DNA of 64,000 nucleotides, taken from the NCBI RefSeq assembly GCF_020711255.1, contig NZ_JAJFAW010000004.1:124001-188000 (forward strand), read 5' to 3'. Position numbers and translations under genes: made by a program. Position 1 is the first letter of the stretch; every line of letters begins with the position of its first letter. The notes under the pieces are model-generated. The model was not told the DNA's origin and searched no databases. It worked only from the letters and a program-made list of their open reading frames with translations. Shown piece by piece: positions 53,615-64,000 of the stretch. The DNA comes from Hymenobacter plasmatis. Its GTDB lineage: Bacteria; Bacteroidota; Bacteroidia; Cytophagales; Hymenobacteraceae.

Positions 53615-54421
53615 ATGCGCTCATTTCTCGTTACCCGTTTCGCCGCCGCTGCGCTGTTGTTCGGGGCGCTCCATCCAGTCCAGGCCCAAATCAAGCCGAC
53701 TCCTACCGATACCACTAGAAAGTACGCGAACCCCGGCGGTGTCCCTTCCCCGGTGAAAGCCGTCTGGTACAAGAGTAAGTTCGTCAGAGCCATGGCCATT
53801 CCGGCCGTGTTAATTGGCTACGGCGCCATTTCAGCCCAAGGCGATGCGGGCATCAATCACCGGGAAAGAACATTCGTCCAGAAGCAATTCCGGCCGGTAA
53901 GCACGGGCTTCGACAATTCGCTGATTATCGCGCCGTATTTCGAGCTGGCGGCGGTAGCGTTGGCGGGCGTGGAGTCGCACAACGACCGCATCAACATCTT
54001 GCTCATCATTGCCAAGGGCGAGGCCGTCATGCTGGCCTCCACTTTTGCAGTGAAATACTTGAGCCACGAGACACGTCCCAACGGCTCCGATAACCTTTCC
54101 TTTCCTTCGGGCCACACAGCGCAGGCGTTTTTGGCCGCCAGCATCGTGCACACCGAATTTCGGGACAAAAGCCAGTGGTATGGCATCGGGGCCTACACCA
54201 TTGCCACCAGCGTAGCCGCCCTGCGCATGATTAACGACAAGCACTGGCAGAGCGACGTGGTGGCGGGCGCCGGGTTCGGCATCATGTCGGCCCACCTCGC
54301 CTACCTCTCGCACCGCAACCGCTGGGGCCGCAAGGCCATCGGCCGCGACGTGGGCATGGCCCCCATGTACTTCGGCAACGGCACGCCGGGCCTCACCATC
54401 AGCTGGCACCCGTCCCATTAA
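53615..54421 (+). CDS. PAP2-family phosphatase
   Basis: A 268-residue protein with a signal-like start (RFAAAALLFGALHPVQAQ). The three phosphatase signatures are YLSHETRPNGSDN (KX6RP-like), SFPSGHTAQAF and MINDKHWQSDVVAG (RX5HX3D-like). It would dephosphorylate a lipid phosphate such as phosphatidate or undecaprenyl pyrophosphate at the membrane. It stands alone between the efflux genes and the TldD array, and is followed by a terminator. Confidence 0.88.
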   Translation: MRSFLVTRFAAAALLFGALHPVQAQIKPTPTDTTRKYANPGGVPSPVKAVWYKSKFVRAMAIPAVLIGYGAISAQGDAGINHRERTFVQKQFRPVSTGFDNSLIIAPYFELAAVALAGVESHNDRINILLIIAKGEAVMLASTFAVKYLSHETRPNGSDNLSFPSGHTAQAFLAASIVHTEFRDKSQWYGIGAYTIATSVAALRMINDKHWQSDVVAGAGFGIMSAHLAYLSHRNRWGRKAIGRDVGMAPMYFGNGTPGLTISWHPSH

Positions 54422-54485
54422 TAAGCCCGCGCTACACCTTACGCCGTGGCCCGGCATCTCCTGTGCCGCCCGATTTAGCCCAATT

Positions 54486-54522
54486 GCAAAAGCCCCGACT
54501 CGTGCTGAGTTGGGGCTTTTGC
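54486..54522. terminator. Intrinsic terminator after PAP2 gene
   Basis: GCAAAAGCCCC/GGGGCTTTTGC stem with a 15-nt loop and a following TTTTA run. The remaining 54523-54721 is AT-rich leader of the TldD array. Confidence 0.7.
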
Positions 54523-54721
54523 GTTTTATCCCGAGCCCCTGGCTGAAGAATTTCGTCCGGTAACCAAGGCTTTTGGCCTGCTTGGGCCAGCCGGTTTAAC
54601 ATGAATTCAAAATAAATCCTAAGATTAACGCAACAGTGCGGGCAACTTCATGTCTTTTCAGTTAAGATTTGTGCTCATCTTTACGAATCTACTTTTTCTA
54701 TTTCCGAATCTTTACCCTCCT

Positions 54722-56371
54722 TTGAAACGTCGCGACTTTGTGGGACTCTCCGGCCTGGCGGCCGGCGCCCTGTTTCTGCCCAACTTTCCCAGTTTAGGAG
54801 GCACGCCGGTTGACCCGTCCCGCCTGCTGGAAGGCATCGACCCCGCCCTGAAAAAGCGCCTGGCCAATGCGGGCCTCAACGCCGCCAAAACGGCCGGCGC
54901 CAGCTATGCCGATGTGCGCATCGGCCGCTACCTCAACCAAAGCATTTTCACCCGCGAAAAGCAGGTGCAGAACATCGCCAGCGGCGAGAGCTTTGGCGCC
55001 GGGGTGCGCGTGCTGGCCAATGGCACCTGGGGCTTCGCCGCTACCAACACCGTCACCGAAGCCGACATTGCCAAAGCCGCCCAACTGGCCGTGGCCATCG
55101 CGAAAGCCAATGCCAAAGTGCAGAAGGAGAAGGTGGTGCTAGCCCCAGAAAAAGGCCACGGCGATGTGACCTGGAAAACGCCCATTCAGCAAAACGCCTT
55201 TGAGGTGCCGGTGGCTCAGAAGGCCGAATTGCTGCTGGCCGCCAATGCCAAAGCCTTGGAAAACGGCGCCAGCTTCGTCAATTCCTCTCTCTTTCAAATC
55301 AACGAGCAGAAGTACTTCGCCAGCACCGACGGCTCCTACATCGACCAGGACGTGCACCGCATCTGGCCCACCTTCAGCGTGACGGCCATCGACCGGGCTT
55401 CGGGCAAGTTCCGGAGCCGCGACGCGCTGAGCGCGCCCATGGGCCTGGGCTACGAATACCTCACGCCCAAGGCCGCTGATAAAATTGCGGGTGCCGCCGG
55501 CACCGGCCTTATCGGCTACCGCAACAGCTACGACATGCTGGAAGATGCCGCCCTGGCCGCCAAGCAGGTGAAGGAAAAGCTGACCGCCAAGTCGGTGACT
55601 GCCGGCAAATACGACCTCGTACTCGACCCGAACCACCTGGGCCTGACCATTCACGAAAGCGTAGGCCACCCGCTCGAATTGGACCGCGTGTTGGGCTACG
55701 AAGCCAACTACGCCGGCACCTCGTTCGCCACCCTGGAGTGGAAAGCGAAGAAAATCCCTTACGGCTCGAAGCTGGTGAACATCGTGGCCGACAAGCTGCA
55801 GCCCGGCTCCCTGGGCGCGGTGGGCTACGACGATGAAGGCGTCAAGACCAAGCGCTGGGACCTCATCAAAGAAGGTATCCTGGTGGACTATGAAAAGATT
55901 CGGGACCAGGCACACATTGTGGGGCAAAACGAGTCCGACGGCTGCTGCTACGCCGACTCCTGGGACTCGGTACAATTCCAGCGCATGCCCAACGTGAGCC
56001 TGCAGCCCGGCACCGCCAAAATGAGCGTCGACGACATGATTAAGAACGTGGACAAAGGCATCTACATCGCCGGCCGCGGTTCCTATTCCATCGACCAGCA
56101 GCGCTACAACTTCCAGTTCGGCGGGCAGGTGTTCTACGCCATTGAAAAAGGCCAGATTGCGGGCATGATTGAGGACGTGGCTTACCAGGCCAACACCCAG
56201 GAGTTCTGGAACAGTTGCGCCGCCATCTGCGACCAGAGTGACTACCGCTTGTTCGGTTCGTTCTTCGATGGCAAGGGCCAGCCTTCGCAGGTGTCGGCGG
56301 TGAGCCACGGCTCGGCGACCACGCGCTTCAACGGCGTCAACGTCATCAACACCGCCCGCAAAATCGGGTAA
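54722..56371 (+). CDS. TldD-like metalloprotease 1 with Tat signal peptide
   Basis: A 549-residue homologue of TldD, the catalytic half of the TldD/TldE protease. The zinc motif HExxxH is H311-E312..H316 (LTIHESVGHPLEL). Two conserved cysteines (SCAAICDQSDYRLFG) stand where TldD has its C-terminal zinc-ligand Cys. The N-terminus KRRDFVGLSGLAAGALFLP is a twin-arginine signal; both paralogues begin with ATG exactly here, so a TTG at 54722 is the likely start. An ATG at 54650 would add 24 hydrophobic residues before the RR and is less likely. It is paired with the TldE-like gene at 56590. Confidence 0.85.
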   Translation: MKRRDFVGLSGLAAGALFLPNFPSLGGTPVDPSRLLEGIDPALKKRLANAGLNAAKTAGASYADVRIGRYLNQSIFTREKQVQNIASGESFGAGVRVLANGTWGFAATNTVTEADIAKAAQLAVAIAKANAKVQKEKVVLAPEKGHGDVTWKTPIQQNAFEVPVAQKAELLLAANAKALENGASFVNSSLFQINEQKYFASTDGSYIDQDVHRIWPTFSVTAIDRASGKFRSRDALSAPMGLGYEYLTPKAADKIAGAAGTGLIGYRNSYDMLEDAALAAKQVKEKLTAKSVTAGKYDLVLDPNHLGLTIHESVGHPLELDRVLGYEANYAGTSFATLEWKAKKIPYGSKLVNIVADKLQPGSLGAVGYDDEGVKTKRWDLIKEGILVDYEKIRDQAHIVGQNESDGCCYADSWDSVQFQRMPNVSLQPGTAKMSVDDMIKNVDKGIYIAGRGSYSIDQQRYNFQFGGQVFYAIEKGQIAGMIEDVAYQANTQEFWNSCAAICDQSDYRLFGSFFDGKGQPSQVSAVSHGSATTRFNGVNVINTARKIG

Positions 56372-56383
56372 TCGTCGAACGAC

Positions 56384-56549
56384 AACTCCCCTCCTTGGCA
56401 AGGAGGGGATGTTTCAGCGCCAGCTGAAACGGGGGTGGTTGAATCGTTGCACGACACACGAACGATTCAGACCCCCATCGTGCAACGTCCGCAACCACCC
56501 CAGCTCAACTTGGCAGTTGAGCGTCCCCTCCTTGGTAAGGAGGGGAGTT
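56384..56549. repeat. Dispersed palindrome, family B, copy 2
   Basis: Same order of motifs as copy 1 at 19803: CTCCCCTCCTTGGCAAGGAG, GGGGTGGTTG, core ATCGT..ACG, CAACCACCCC, then CCTCCTTGGTAAGGAGG. It splits the first TldD/TldE pair. Confidence 0.8.
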
Positions 56550-56589
56550 AAAAAAACACTCGCATTTCCAATTGCACTTCACTCCCTAA

Positions 56590-57909
56590 ATGGCAATTCT
56601 CTCTCAAACCGAGGCGCAGGACATCCTGAAGAAAGTCCTCAGCTTCAGCACCGCCGATGAGTGCGAGGCGACCCTCAACGGCAACATCGGCGGCAACGTG
56701 CGGTCGGCGCGCAACACCATCAGCACGGCCGGGGCGGTGGACAATGTCTCGCTGGCCGTGCAGTCGCGCTTTGGCAAGCGCAGTGGCCTGGCCACCTGCA
56801 ACGAGTTCGACGAAGCCAGCCTGCGCCGCTGCGTGCAGCGGGCCGAGGAAATTGCCAAGCTCGCGCCCGAATCGCCGGAGTACGTGCCCCTGCTCGGGCC
56901 GCAGAAATACCTGGCCTCGCCCAGCTCGTTTGCCCAACGCACGGCCGACATCACCCCCGACTACCGCGCCCAGCAAATTGGGGCGAGCATGGCGCTGTGC
57001 GAAACCAAGAAGCTTTCCTCGGCCGCCTTTTTCAACGACTCCGCCGGCTTCGTGGCCAAGCGCAATTCCAAAGGGCTGGAGGCCTACCAGCGCCTCACCA
57101 GCGTGGACTTTTCCATCACGGTGCGCACACCCGACGGAACCGGTTCGGGCTACGCCATCACCAACTACACCGACCTGGCCAAGTTCGACGCCGCCCGCCT
57201 AACCCGCGTGGCCGCCGAGAAAGCCGCTTCGTCGGTGAAGGCCAAGGCCATTGAGCCGGGCAAGTACACCGTCATCCTCGAGCCCGCCGCAGCGGTGGAT
57301 TTGCTCAGCAACATGATGGGCGCTTTCGACGCGCGCAACGCCGACGAAGGCCGCAGCTTCCTGAGCAAGAAAGGCGGCGGCAACAAGAAGGGCGAGAAGG
57401 TCTTCGACGAGCGGGTGACCATCTACTCCGACCCCACGCACCCCGACGTGCCCGACCTGACCTTTGCCGGCGACGGCCGCCCCCAGCAGAAGGTGACGTG
57501 GATAGAAAAAGGCATTGTGAAGAACTTGTATTCTTCCCGTTTCTGGGCCCAGAAAGCCGGCATTCCGGACGTGCCCCCTCCCGGCGGCTGGATAATGGAA
57601 GGCGGCAACCAGAGCACCGCCGACCTGATTAAGGGCACGGCCAAAGGCATTCTGATTACGCGCCTCTACTACATCCGGGCCGTTGACCCGCAGACGTTGC
57701 TGTACACCGGCCTCACCCGCGACGGAACATTTTACATTGAGAATGGGCAGATTAAGTTCCCCGTGAAGAACTTCCGCTTTAACGAGAGTCCGGTGATTAT
57801 GCTCAACAATCTGGAGGCCGTCGGCAAGCCGGTGCGCCTGAACGGCAACCTCGTGCCGCCGCTCAAAATCCGTGACTTCACCTTCACCAGCCTGTCCGAC
57901 GCCGTGTAG
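56590..57909 (+). CDS. TldE/PmbA-like protein 1
   Basis: A 439-residue TldE (PmbA)-like partner. It starts MAILSQTEAQDILKKVLSFS and contains GNVRSARNTISTAGAVDNVS, NSKGLEAYQRLTSVDFSITV, DEGRSFLSKKGGGNKKGEKV, and LLYTGLTRDGTFYIENGQIK. It lacks the HExxxH motif, as TldE proteins do, and has no signal peptide. In the known complex TldE is the non-catalytic subunit. It lies after a repeat-filled gap from TldD-like 1 and 51 nt before TldD-like 2. Confidence 0.85.
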   Translation: MAILSQTEAQDILKKVLSFSTADECEATLNGNIGGNVRSARNTISTAGAVDNVSLAVQSRFGKRSGLATCNEFDEASLRRCVQRAEEIAKLAPESPEYVPLLGPQKYLASPSSFAQRTADITPDYRAQQIGASMALCETKKLSSAAFFNDSAGFVAKRNSKGLEAYQRLTSVDFSITVRTPDGTGSGYAITNYTDLAKFDAARLTRVAAEKAASSVKAKAIEPGKYTVILEPAAAVDLLSNMMGAFDARNADEGRSFLSKKGGGNKKGEKVFDERVTIYSDPTHPDVPDLTFAGDGRPQQKVTWIEKGIVKNLYSSRFWAQKAGIPDVPPPGGWIMEGGNQSTADLIKGTAKGILITRLYYIRAVDPQTLLYTGLTRDGTFYIENGQIKFPVKNFRFNESPVIMLNNLEAVGKPVRLNGNLVPPLKIRDFTFTSLSDAV

Positions 57910-57960
57910 CGTTTCGGCCCCTACCTTAGCCACCTCAGTTCATCCGATTACACTGCTTTT

Positions 57961-59613
57961 ATGAAACGTCGCGACTTTGTGGGACTTACTGGCCTGGCGG
58001 CCGGAGCCCTGTTCATCCCCACCCTCCCCAGCTTCGCCGGTAACCTGGTGGACCCCGCCCGCCTGCTGGAGCCGGGGGCGGACGTGGCCATGAAAAAGCG
58101 CCTGGCCGATGCCGGCCTCAATGCCGCCAAAGCCGCTGGCGCCACCTACGCCGATGTGCGCATTGGCCGCTACCTCAACCAAGGCGTGTTCACCCGCGAG
58201 AAGCAGGTGCAGAACATCTCGAGCACCGAGAGCTACGGCGTGGGCGTGCGCGTGATTGCCAACGGCACCTGGGGCTTCGCCGCTACCAACACCGTGACCG
58301 AAGCCGGCATTGCCAAAGCCGCCCAACTGGCGGTGCAGATTGCCAAGGCCAACTCGAAAGTGCAAAAAGAGAAGGTGCAGCTGGCCCCGGAGAAAGGCCA
58401 TGGCGAGGTAGCCTGGAAGGCGCCCATCCAGCAGAACGCCTTTGAAGTTCCGATTAAAGACAAGGTTGATTTACTTCTGAGCGTCAATGCAAAAGCACTT
58501 GAACTTGGTGCTTCATTTGTTAACTCGGTGCTGTTCCAGGTGAACGAGCAGAAGTACTTCGCCAGTACCGACGGCTCGTACATCGACCAGGACATCCACC
58601 GCATTTACCCCACCTTCGGTGTCACGGCCATTGACCGGGCTTCGGGCAAATTCCGTTCGCGGCAGGCGCTCAGCTCGCCCATGGGCCTGGGCTACGAATA
58701 CCTCACCCCCAAGGCCGCCGACAAAGTGGCGGGCCCGGCCGGCTCCAACATCATCGGCTACAAGAACAGCTACGACATGCTGGAGGACGTGGCCGCCGCC
58801 ACCAAGCAAGTGAAGGAAAAACTGACCGCTAAATCGGTAACGCCGGGCAAATACGACCTCGTGCTCGACCCCCATCACCTGGGCCTGACCATCCACGAAA
58901 GTGTGGGCCACCCGCTCGAGCTCGACCGCGTGTTGGGCTACGAGGCCAACTACGCCGGCACTTCCTTCGCTACGTTGGAGTGGAAGGCCAAGAAGATTCC
59001 TTACGGCTCAAAGCTCGTGAATATTGTGGCCGACAAGCTGCAGCCCGGCTCGCTCGGCGCCGTGGGCTACGACGACGAAGGCGTGAAAACCAAACGCTGG
59101 GACCTCATCAAGGAGGGCACGCTGGTGGACTACGAGAAAATCCGCGACCAGGCGCACGTAGTGGGCCAGAAGGAATCCGATGGCTGCTGCTACTCGCAGT
59201 CGTGGCAGGATGTGCAGTTTCAGCGCATGCCCAACGTGAGCCTGCAGCCCGGCACCGCCAAGCTGAGTGTGGATGAGCTGGTGAAGAACGTGGACAAGGG
59301 CATTTACATCGCCGGCAACGGCTCCTTCTCCATCGACCAGCAGCGCTACAACTTCCAGTTTGGCGGCCAGGTGTTCTACGCCATCGAGAAAGGCCAGATT
59401 ACCGGCATGCTCGAAGACGTAGCGTACCAGGCCAACACCCAGGAATTCTGGAACTCGTGCTCGGCCATCTGCGACCAGAGCGACTACCGCTTGTTTGGCG
59501 CCTTCAACGACGGCAAGGGCCAGCCCTCGCAAAGCTCGGCCGTGAGCCACGGCTCGGCCACCACCCGCTTCAACGGCGTCAACGTCATCAACACCGCCCG
59601 CAAAATCGGTTAA
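57961..59613 (+). CDS. TldD-like metalloprotease 2 with Tat signal peptide
   Basis: A 550-residue paralogue of the protein at 54722, near-identical over long stretches. The Tat signal is KRRDFVGLTGLAAGALFIP, with a SFAG cleavage-like site. The zinc motif LTIHESVGHPLEL falls at H312. Two Cys precede the last block (SCSAICDQSDYRLFGAFNDG). Nucleotides about 58443-58526 are much AT-richer than the rest and use codons such as TTA, CTT, GCA and GTT, rare in the neighbours, though the encoded residues stay typical. It is followed 24 nt later by TldE-like 2. Confidence 0.88.
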   Translation: MKRRDFVGLTGLAAGALFIPTLPSFAGNLVDPARLLEPGADVAMKKRLADAGLNAAKAAGATYADVRIGRYLNQGVFTREKQVQNISSTESYGVGVRVIANGTWGFAATNTVTEAGIAKAAQLAVQIAKANSKVQKEKVQLAPEKGHGEVAWKAPIQQNAFEVPIKDKVDLLLSVNAKALELGASFVNSVLFQVNEQKYFASTDGSYIDQDIHRIYPTFGVTAIDRASGKFRSRQALSSPMGLGYEYLTPKAADKVAGPAGSNIIGYKNSYDMLEDVAAATKQVKEKLTAKSVTPGKYDLVLDPHHLGLTIHESVGHPLELDRVLGYEANYAGTSFATLEWKAKKIPYGSKLVNIVADKLQPGSLGAVGYDDEGVKTKRWDLIKEGTLVDYEKIRDQAHVVGQKESDGCCYSQSWQDVQFQRMPNVSLQPGTAKLSVDELVKNVDKGIYIAGNGSFSIDQQRYNFQFGGQVFYAIEKGQITGMLEDVAYQANTQEFWNSCSAICDQSDYRLFGAFNDGKGQPSQSSAVSHGSATTRFNGVNVINTARKIG

Positions 59614-59637
59614 TCTACTCCTTCGCTTTTCAGAATC

Positions 59638-60972
59638 ATGCCCATTCTTTCTAAAGACGACGCTCAAACCATCCTGAAAAAGGTGCTGAGCTTTAGCACA
59701 GCCGACGAGTGCGAGGCTTCCCTCAACGGTCAAATTGGCGGCAACGTGCGCTCGGCGCGCAACACCATCAGCACGGCCGGCGCCGTGGATAACGTGTCTT
59801 TGGCGGTAGAAAGCCGCTTTGGCAAACGCAGCGGCCTGGCCACCTGCAACGAGTTCGACGACGCCACCCTGCGCCGCTGCGTGCAGCGCGCCGAGGAAAT
59901 TGCCAAGCTCGCCCCCGAGAGCCCCGAATACATGCCCATGCTCGGCCCGCAGCAGTACCTGGATGGTAGCAAATCCTTCGCTGCTTCTACCGCCGCCATC
60001 GACCCCGACTACCGCGCCCGCCAGATGGGCGCCAGCACGGCCTTGTGCGACCAGAAAAAAGTGAGTTCCGCCGGCTTTCTGGTAGACTCGGCCGGCTTCG
60101 TGGCCAAGCGCAACTCGAAGGGACTGGAGGCTTACCAGCAATTCACCAACGTGGAGTTCAGCGTGACGGTGCGGACCCCGGACGGCACCGGCTCGGGCTA
60201 CGCCGCGGCCGACTATACCGATGCCAGCAAGTTCGACGCGGCGCGTCTCACGCGCGTGGCCGCCGAAAAGGCGTCGTCCTCGATGAAGGCTCGCGGCATT
60301 GAGCCCGGTAAGTACACCGTGATTCTGGAGCCTAACGCCTTGGTTTCGAACGTGGACACTTCGCTAATGGCCGCCCTGATGGGCGCACTGGATGCCCGCA
60401 ACGCCGACGAAGGCCGCAGCTTCCTGAGCAAGAAAGGCGGCGGCAATCGCAAGGGCGAGAAGCTGTTCGACGAGCGGGTAACCATCTACTCCGACCCGCT
60501 CAACGCCGAGATACCCGACCTCACCTTTTCTGGCGATGGCCGCCCGCAAAAGCGGGTGACGTGGATTGAGAAAGGTGTGGTGAAAAACCTGTACTCCTCG
60601 CGCTACTGGGCCCAGAAAGCCGGCATTCCCGACCTGCCCCGCCCCGGCGGCTGGATTATGGAAGGCGGCACCCAAAGCACCGCTGACCTTATCAAGGGCA
60701 CGGCCAAAGGTATTCTGGTGACGCGCCTGTGGTACATCCGCCCGGTTGACCCGCAAACGCTGCTCTACACCGGCCTGACCCGCGACGGAACCTTCTACAT
60801 CGAGAATGGCCAAATCAAGTTTCCGGTGAAGAACTTCCGCTTCAACGAAAGTCCGATTATCATGCTCAACAACCTGGAAGCCATTGGCAAGCCGGTGCGC
60901 TTGGGCGGCAATCTGATTCCGCCGCTCAAAATCCGCGACTTCACCTTCACCAGCTTGTCCGACGCTGTTTAA
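59638..60972 (+). CDS. TldE/PmbA-like protein 2
   Basis: A 444-residue paralogue of the protein at 56590 (MPILSKDDAQTILKKVLSFS; DEGRSFLSKKGGGNRKGEKL; RDGTFYIENGQIKFPVKNFR). No signal peptide and no HExxxH. It starts 24 nt after TldD-like 2, so the two are probably co-translated. A 5-residue longer segment near VSNVDTSLMAALMGALDARN is the main length difference from paralogue 1. Confidence 0.87.
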   Translation: MPILSKDDAQTILKKVLSFSTADECEASLNGQIGGNVRSARNTISTAGAVDNVSLAVESRFGKRSGLATCNEFDDATLRRCVQRAEEIAKLAPESPEYMPMLGPQQYLDGSKSFAASTAAIDPDYRARQMGASTALCDQKKVSSAGFLVDSAGFVAKRNSKGLEAYQQFTNVEFSVTVRTPDGTGSGYAAADYTDASKFDAARLTRVAAEKASSSMKARGIEPGKYTVILEPNALVSNVDTSLMAALMGALDARNADEGRSFLSKKGGGNRKGEKLFDERVTIYSDPLNAEIPDLTFSGDGRPQKRVTWIEKGVVKNLYSSRYWAQKAGIPDLPRPGGWIMEGGTQSTADLIKGTAKGILVTRLWYIRPVDPQTLLYTGLTRDGTFYIENGQIKFPVKNFRFNESPIIMLNNLEAIGKPVRLGGNLIPPLKIRDFTFTSLSDAV

Positions 60973-60986
60973 TTGACCAACCCAGG

Positions 60987-61081
60987 GCCGTCATGTTGAG
61001 CTAAATTGAAGCCCTTTATTGCGCAAGTAATCCGATTACTTTCCCAGTAGAGCTGCTTCGACTTAGCTCAACTCGACGGCC
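60987..61081. repeat. Imperfect palindrome between array units 2 and 3
   Basis: Short arms GTTGAGCTAA/TTAGCTCAAC inside outer CCGTC/GACGG, resembling a decayed family-A element. It is the only marked structure in the gap 60973-61144. Confidence 0.5.
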
Positions 61082-61144
61082 TTTTTGGTACCCTGCCATT
61101 TCCTTTAACCCTAAGTTATTGATTCACCTTTACTGCTGCAAACA

Positions 61145-62794
<1,650 letters not shown>

Positions 62795-62859
62795 CGTCAA
62801 GCCGAACATCCCTCTACACTAGAGGGGGTTCTCCACCTTTCAAATCCTGCAAATCCATC

Positions 62860-64000
62860 ATGGCAATTCTCTCCAAAGACGACGCCCAGACGTTACTAAA
62901 AAAGGTCCTCAGCTACACCACTGCCGACGAATGCGCGGCCACGCTGCGAGGCCGCACCGCTGGCAACATCCGTTACGCCCGCAACAGCGTGAGCACGGCC
63001 GGCTCGCAAGACTCCGTGTCCCTGGCCGTTGAGGCGCGCTTCGGCAAACGCAGTGGCATTGCCACGTGCAATGAATTCGACGATGCTACCCTGCGCCGCT
63101 GCGTGCAGCGGGCCGAGGAAATCGCCAAGCTCGCGCCCGAAAGCCCGGAATATGTGCCGTTTATTGGCCCCCAAACGTATTTGAGTCCGCCCTCCACGGC
63201 CACTACCCTGCTCACGGCGGCCACCCGGGCCCAAGCCGCGGCCGACAGCATGGCCGTGTGTGCGGCCAAAAACCTAACCTCGGCCGGATTTCTGGATGGC
63301 GGCACCCGGTTTGTGGCCCTCCGCAACTCTAAGGGCCTAGAAGCCTACCAGCAATCTACCAATACCGACTTTTCGGTGACGGTGCGCACGGCCGATGGCA
63401 AAGGCTCCGGCTACGCCATTGCCGACGTGACTGACCCCGCCAAGCTCAACGCCAAGGGCATCACCGAACGCGCCGCCAACAAGGCGCTGAGCTCGGTGGG
63501 TGCGAAAGCCATTGAACCTGGCAAATACACCGTGATTCTGGAGCCCGCCGCCCTGATGGCCGGGGACGACCTGTCGCTGTTGGGCGGGCTCGTCTTTGGC
63601 ATGGGCGCCCGCGAGGCCGACGAAGGCCGCAGCTTCCTGAGCAAAAAAGGCGGAGGCAACCGCAAAGGCGAGAAGCTGTTTGACGAACGGATAACCATCT
63701 ACTCGGACCCCATGAACGCGGAGGTGCCCGGCAATGCTTTCGATGACGACGGCCTGCCCACCAAGCGCCAAACCTGGGTGGAGAAAGGCGTGGTCAAAGA
63801 CCTTTTTTACACCCGTTTTTGGGCGCAGAAAAGCAACGTACCGGCAACGGCTTACCCGAACGGCTTTATCATGGCTGGCGGTACCCAAAGCACGGCCGAC
63901 CTTATTAAGGGCACGGCCAAAGGCATTCTGGTCACCCGTCTGTGGTACATCCGCGAAGTAGACCCGCAAACGCTGCTCTACACCGGCCTGACCCGCGACG
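62860..64000 (+). CDS. TldE/PmbA-like protein 3 (3' end outside window)
   Basis: The frame opens at ATG 62860 (MAILSKDDAQTLLKKVLSYT) and stays open for 380 codons to the window edge. It contains the same blocks as its paralogues: NSVSTAGSQDSVSLAVEARF, DEGRSFLSKKGGGNRKGEKL, GTQSTADLIKGTAKGILVTR, LLYTGLTRD. Compared with copies 1 and 2 it is clearly diverged (NIRYARN for NVRSARN, and a different 200-260 region). By homology about 60 residues are missing. Confidence 0.85.
   Translation, partial: MAILSKDDAQTLLKKVLSYTTADECAATLRGRTAGNIRYARNSVSTAGSQDSVSLAVEARFGKRSGIATCNEFDDATLRRCVQRAEEIAKLAPESPEYVPFIGPQTYLSPPSTATTLLTAATRAQAAADSMAVCAAKNLTSAGFLDGGTRFVALRNSKGLEAYQQSTNTDFSVTVRTADGKGSGYAIADVTDPAKLNAKGITERAANKALSSVGAKAIEPGKYTVILEPAALMAGDDLSLLGGLVFGMGAREADEGRSFLSKKGGGNRKGEKLFDERITIYSDPMNAEVPGNAFDDDGLPTKRQTWVEKGVVKDLFYTRFWAQKSNVPATAYPNGFIMAGGTQSTADLIKGTAKGILVTRLWYIREVDPQTLLYTGLTRD

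Overview
This 64 kb window comes from a GC-rich chromosome of the Bacteroidota, most like a Hymenobacter-type Cytophagales. The reasons are: Bacteroidota-style TAnnTTTG promoter boxes and almost no Shine-Dalgarno sequences; families common in that group (YflT/YsnF stress proteins, DUF6799-like and PepSY-like small exported proteins, Tat-tagged TldD); and families of dispersed imperfect palindromes in many intergenic gaps. No tRNA, rRNA, CRISPR array, transposase or prophage gene was seen. The genus is an inference.

Layout: 1-308 is the end of a probable outer-membrane protein. 324-3892 (minus) holds topB and a GAF protein. 4240-6474 (plus) is a trio of general-stress genes. 6546-8021 (minus) is an amino-acid permease. 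8217-10268 (minus) is a two-gene operon, ATP-grasp ligase plus LLM flavin monooxygenase. Its long leader carries a SAM-I (S-box) riboswitch and, downstream of it, a tiny ORF with six consecutive cysteine codons. A TonB receptor (minus) and an M1 aminopeptidase (plus) diverge at about 13.0 kb. Then come carbonic anhydrase and a SulP transporter (minus), a two-component system (minus), XdhC (plus) and small exported or membrane proteins.

23.0-31.9 kb (minus) is a complete reductive uracil/thymine catabolic cluster: preA, preT, beta-ureidopropionase, dihydropyrimidinase, omega-aminotransferase and CoA-acylating (methyl)malonate-semialdehyde dehydrogenase. Together these would take uracil to beta-alanine and acetyl-CoA, and thymine to propionyl-CoA. 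32.0-34.1 kb encodes a membrane protein with a NERD-like N-terminus, a coiled coil and WG repeats. 35.2-37.9 kb is a large M14 metallopeptidase.

38.1-40.7 kb (minus) holds a PepSY-like protein and a two-component system. It diverges from an efflux island (40.8-53.4 kb, plus) in the order OMF-MFP-RND-RND-MFP-OMF, two tripartite pumps placed back to back. After a PAP2 phosphatase, 54.7-64.0 kb is a threefold tandem array of TldD-like/TldE-like gene pairs. All three TldD-like proteins have twin-arginine signals and HExxxH zinc motifs, while the TldE-like partners have neither. The last gene runs off the window.

The strongest candidate for an undescribed system is the 8.2-10.85 kb operon. Its leader appears to sense both SAM (aptamer) and cysteine or charged tRNA-Cys (CCCCCC leader peptide), and it controls a sulfur-type flavin monooxygenase paired with an ATP-grasp enzyme. 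The Tat-exported TldD/E array and the palindrome families are next in interest.
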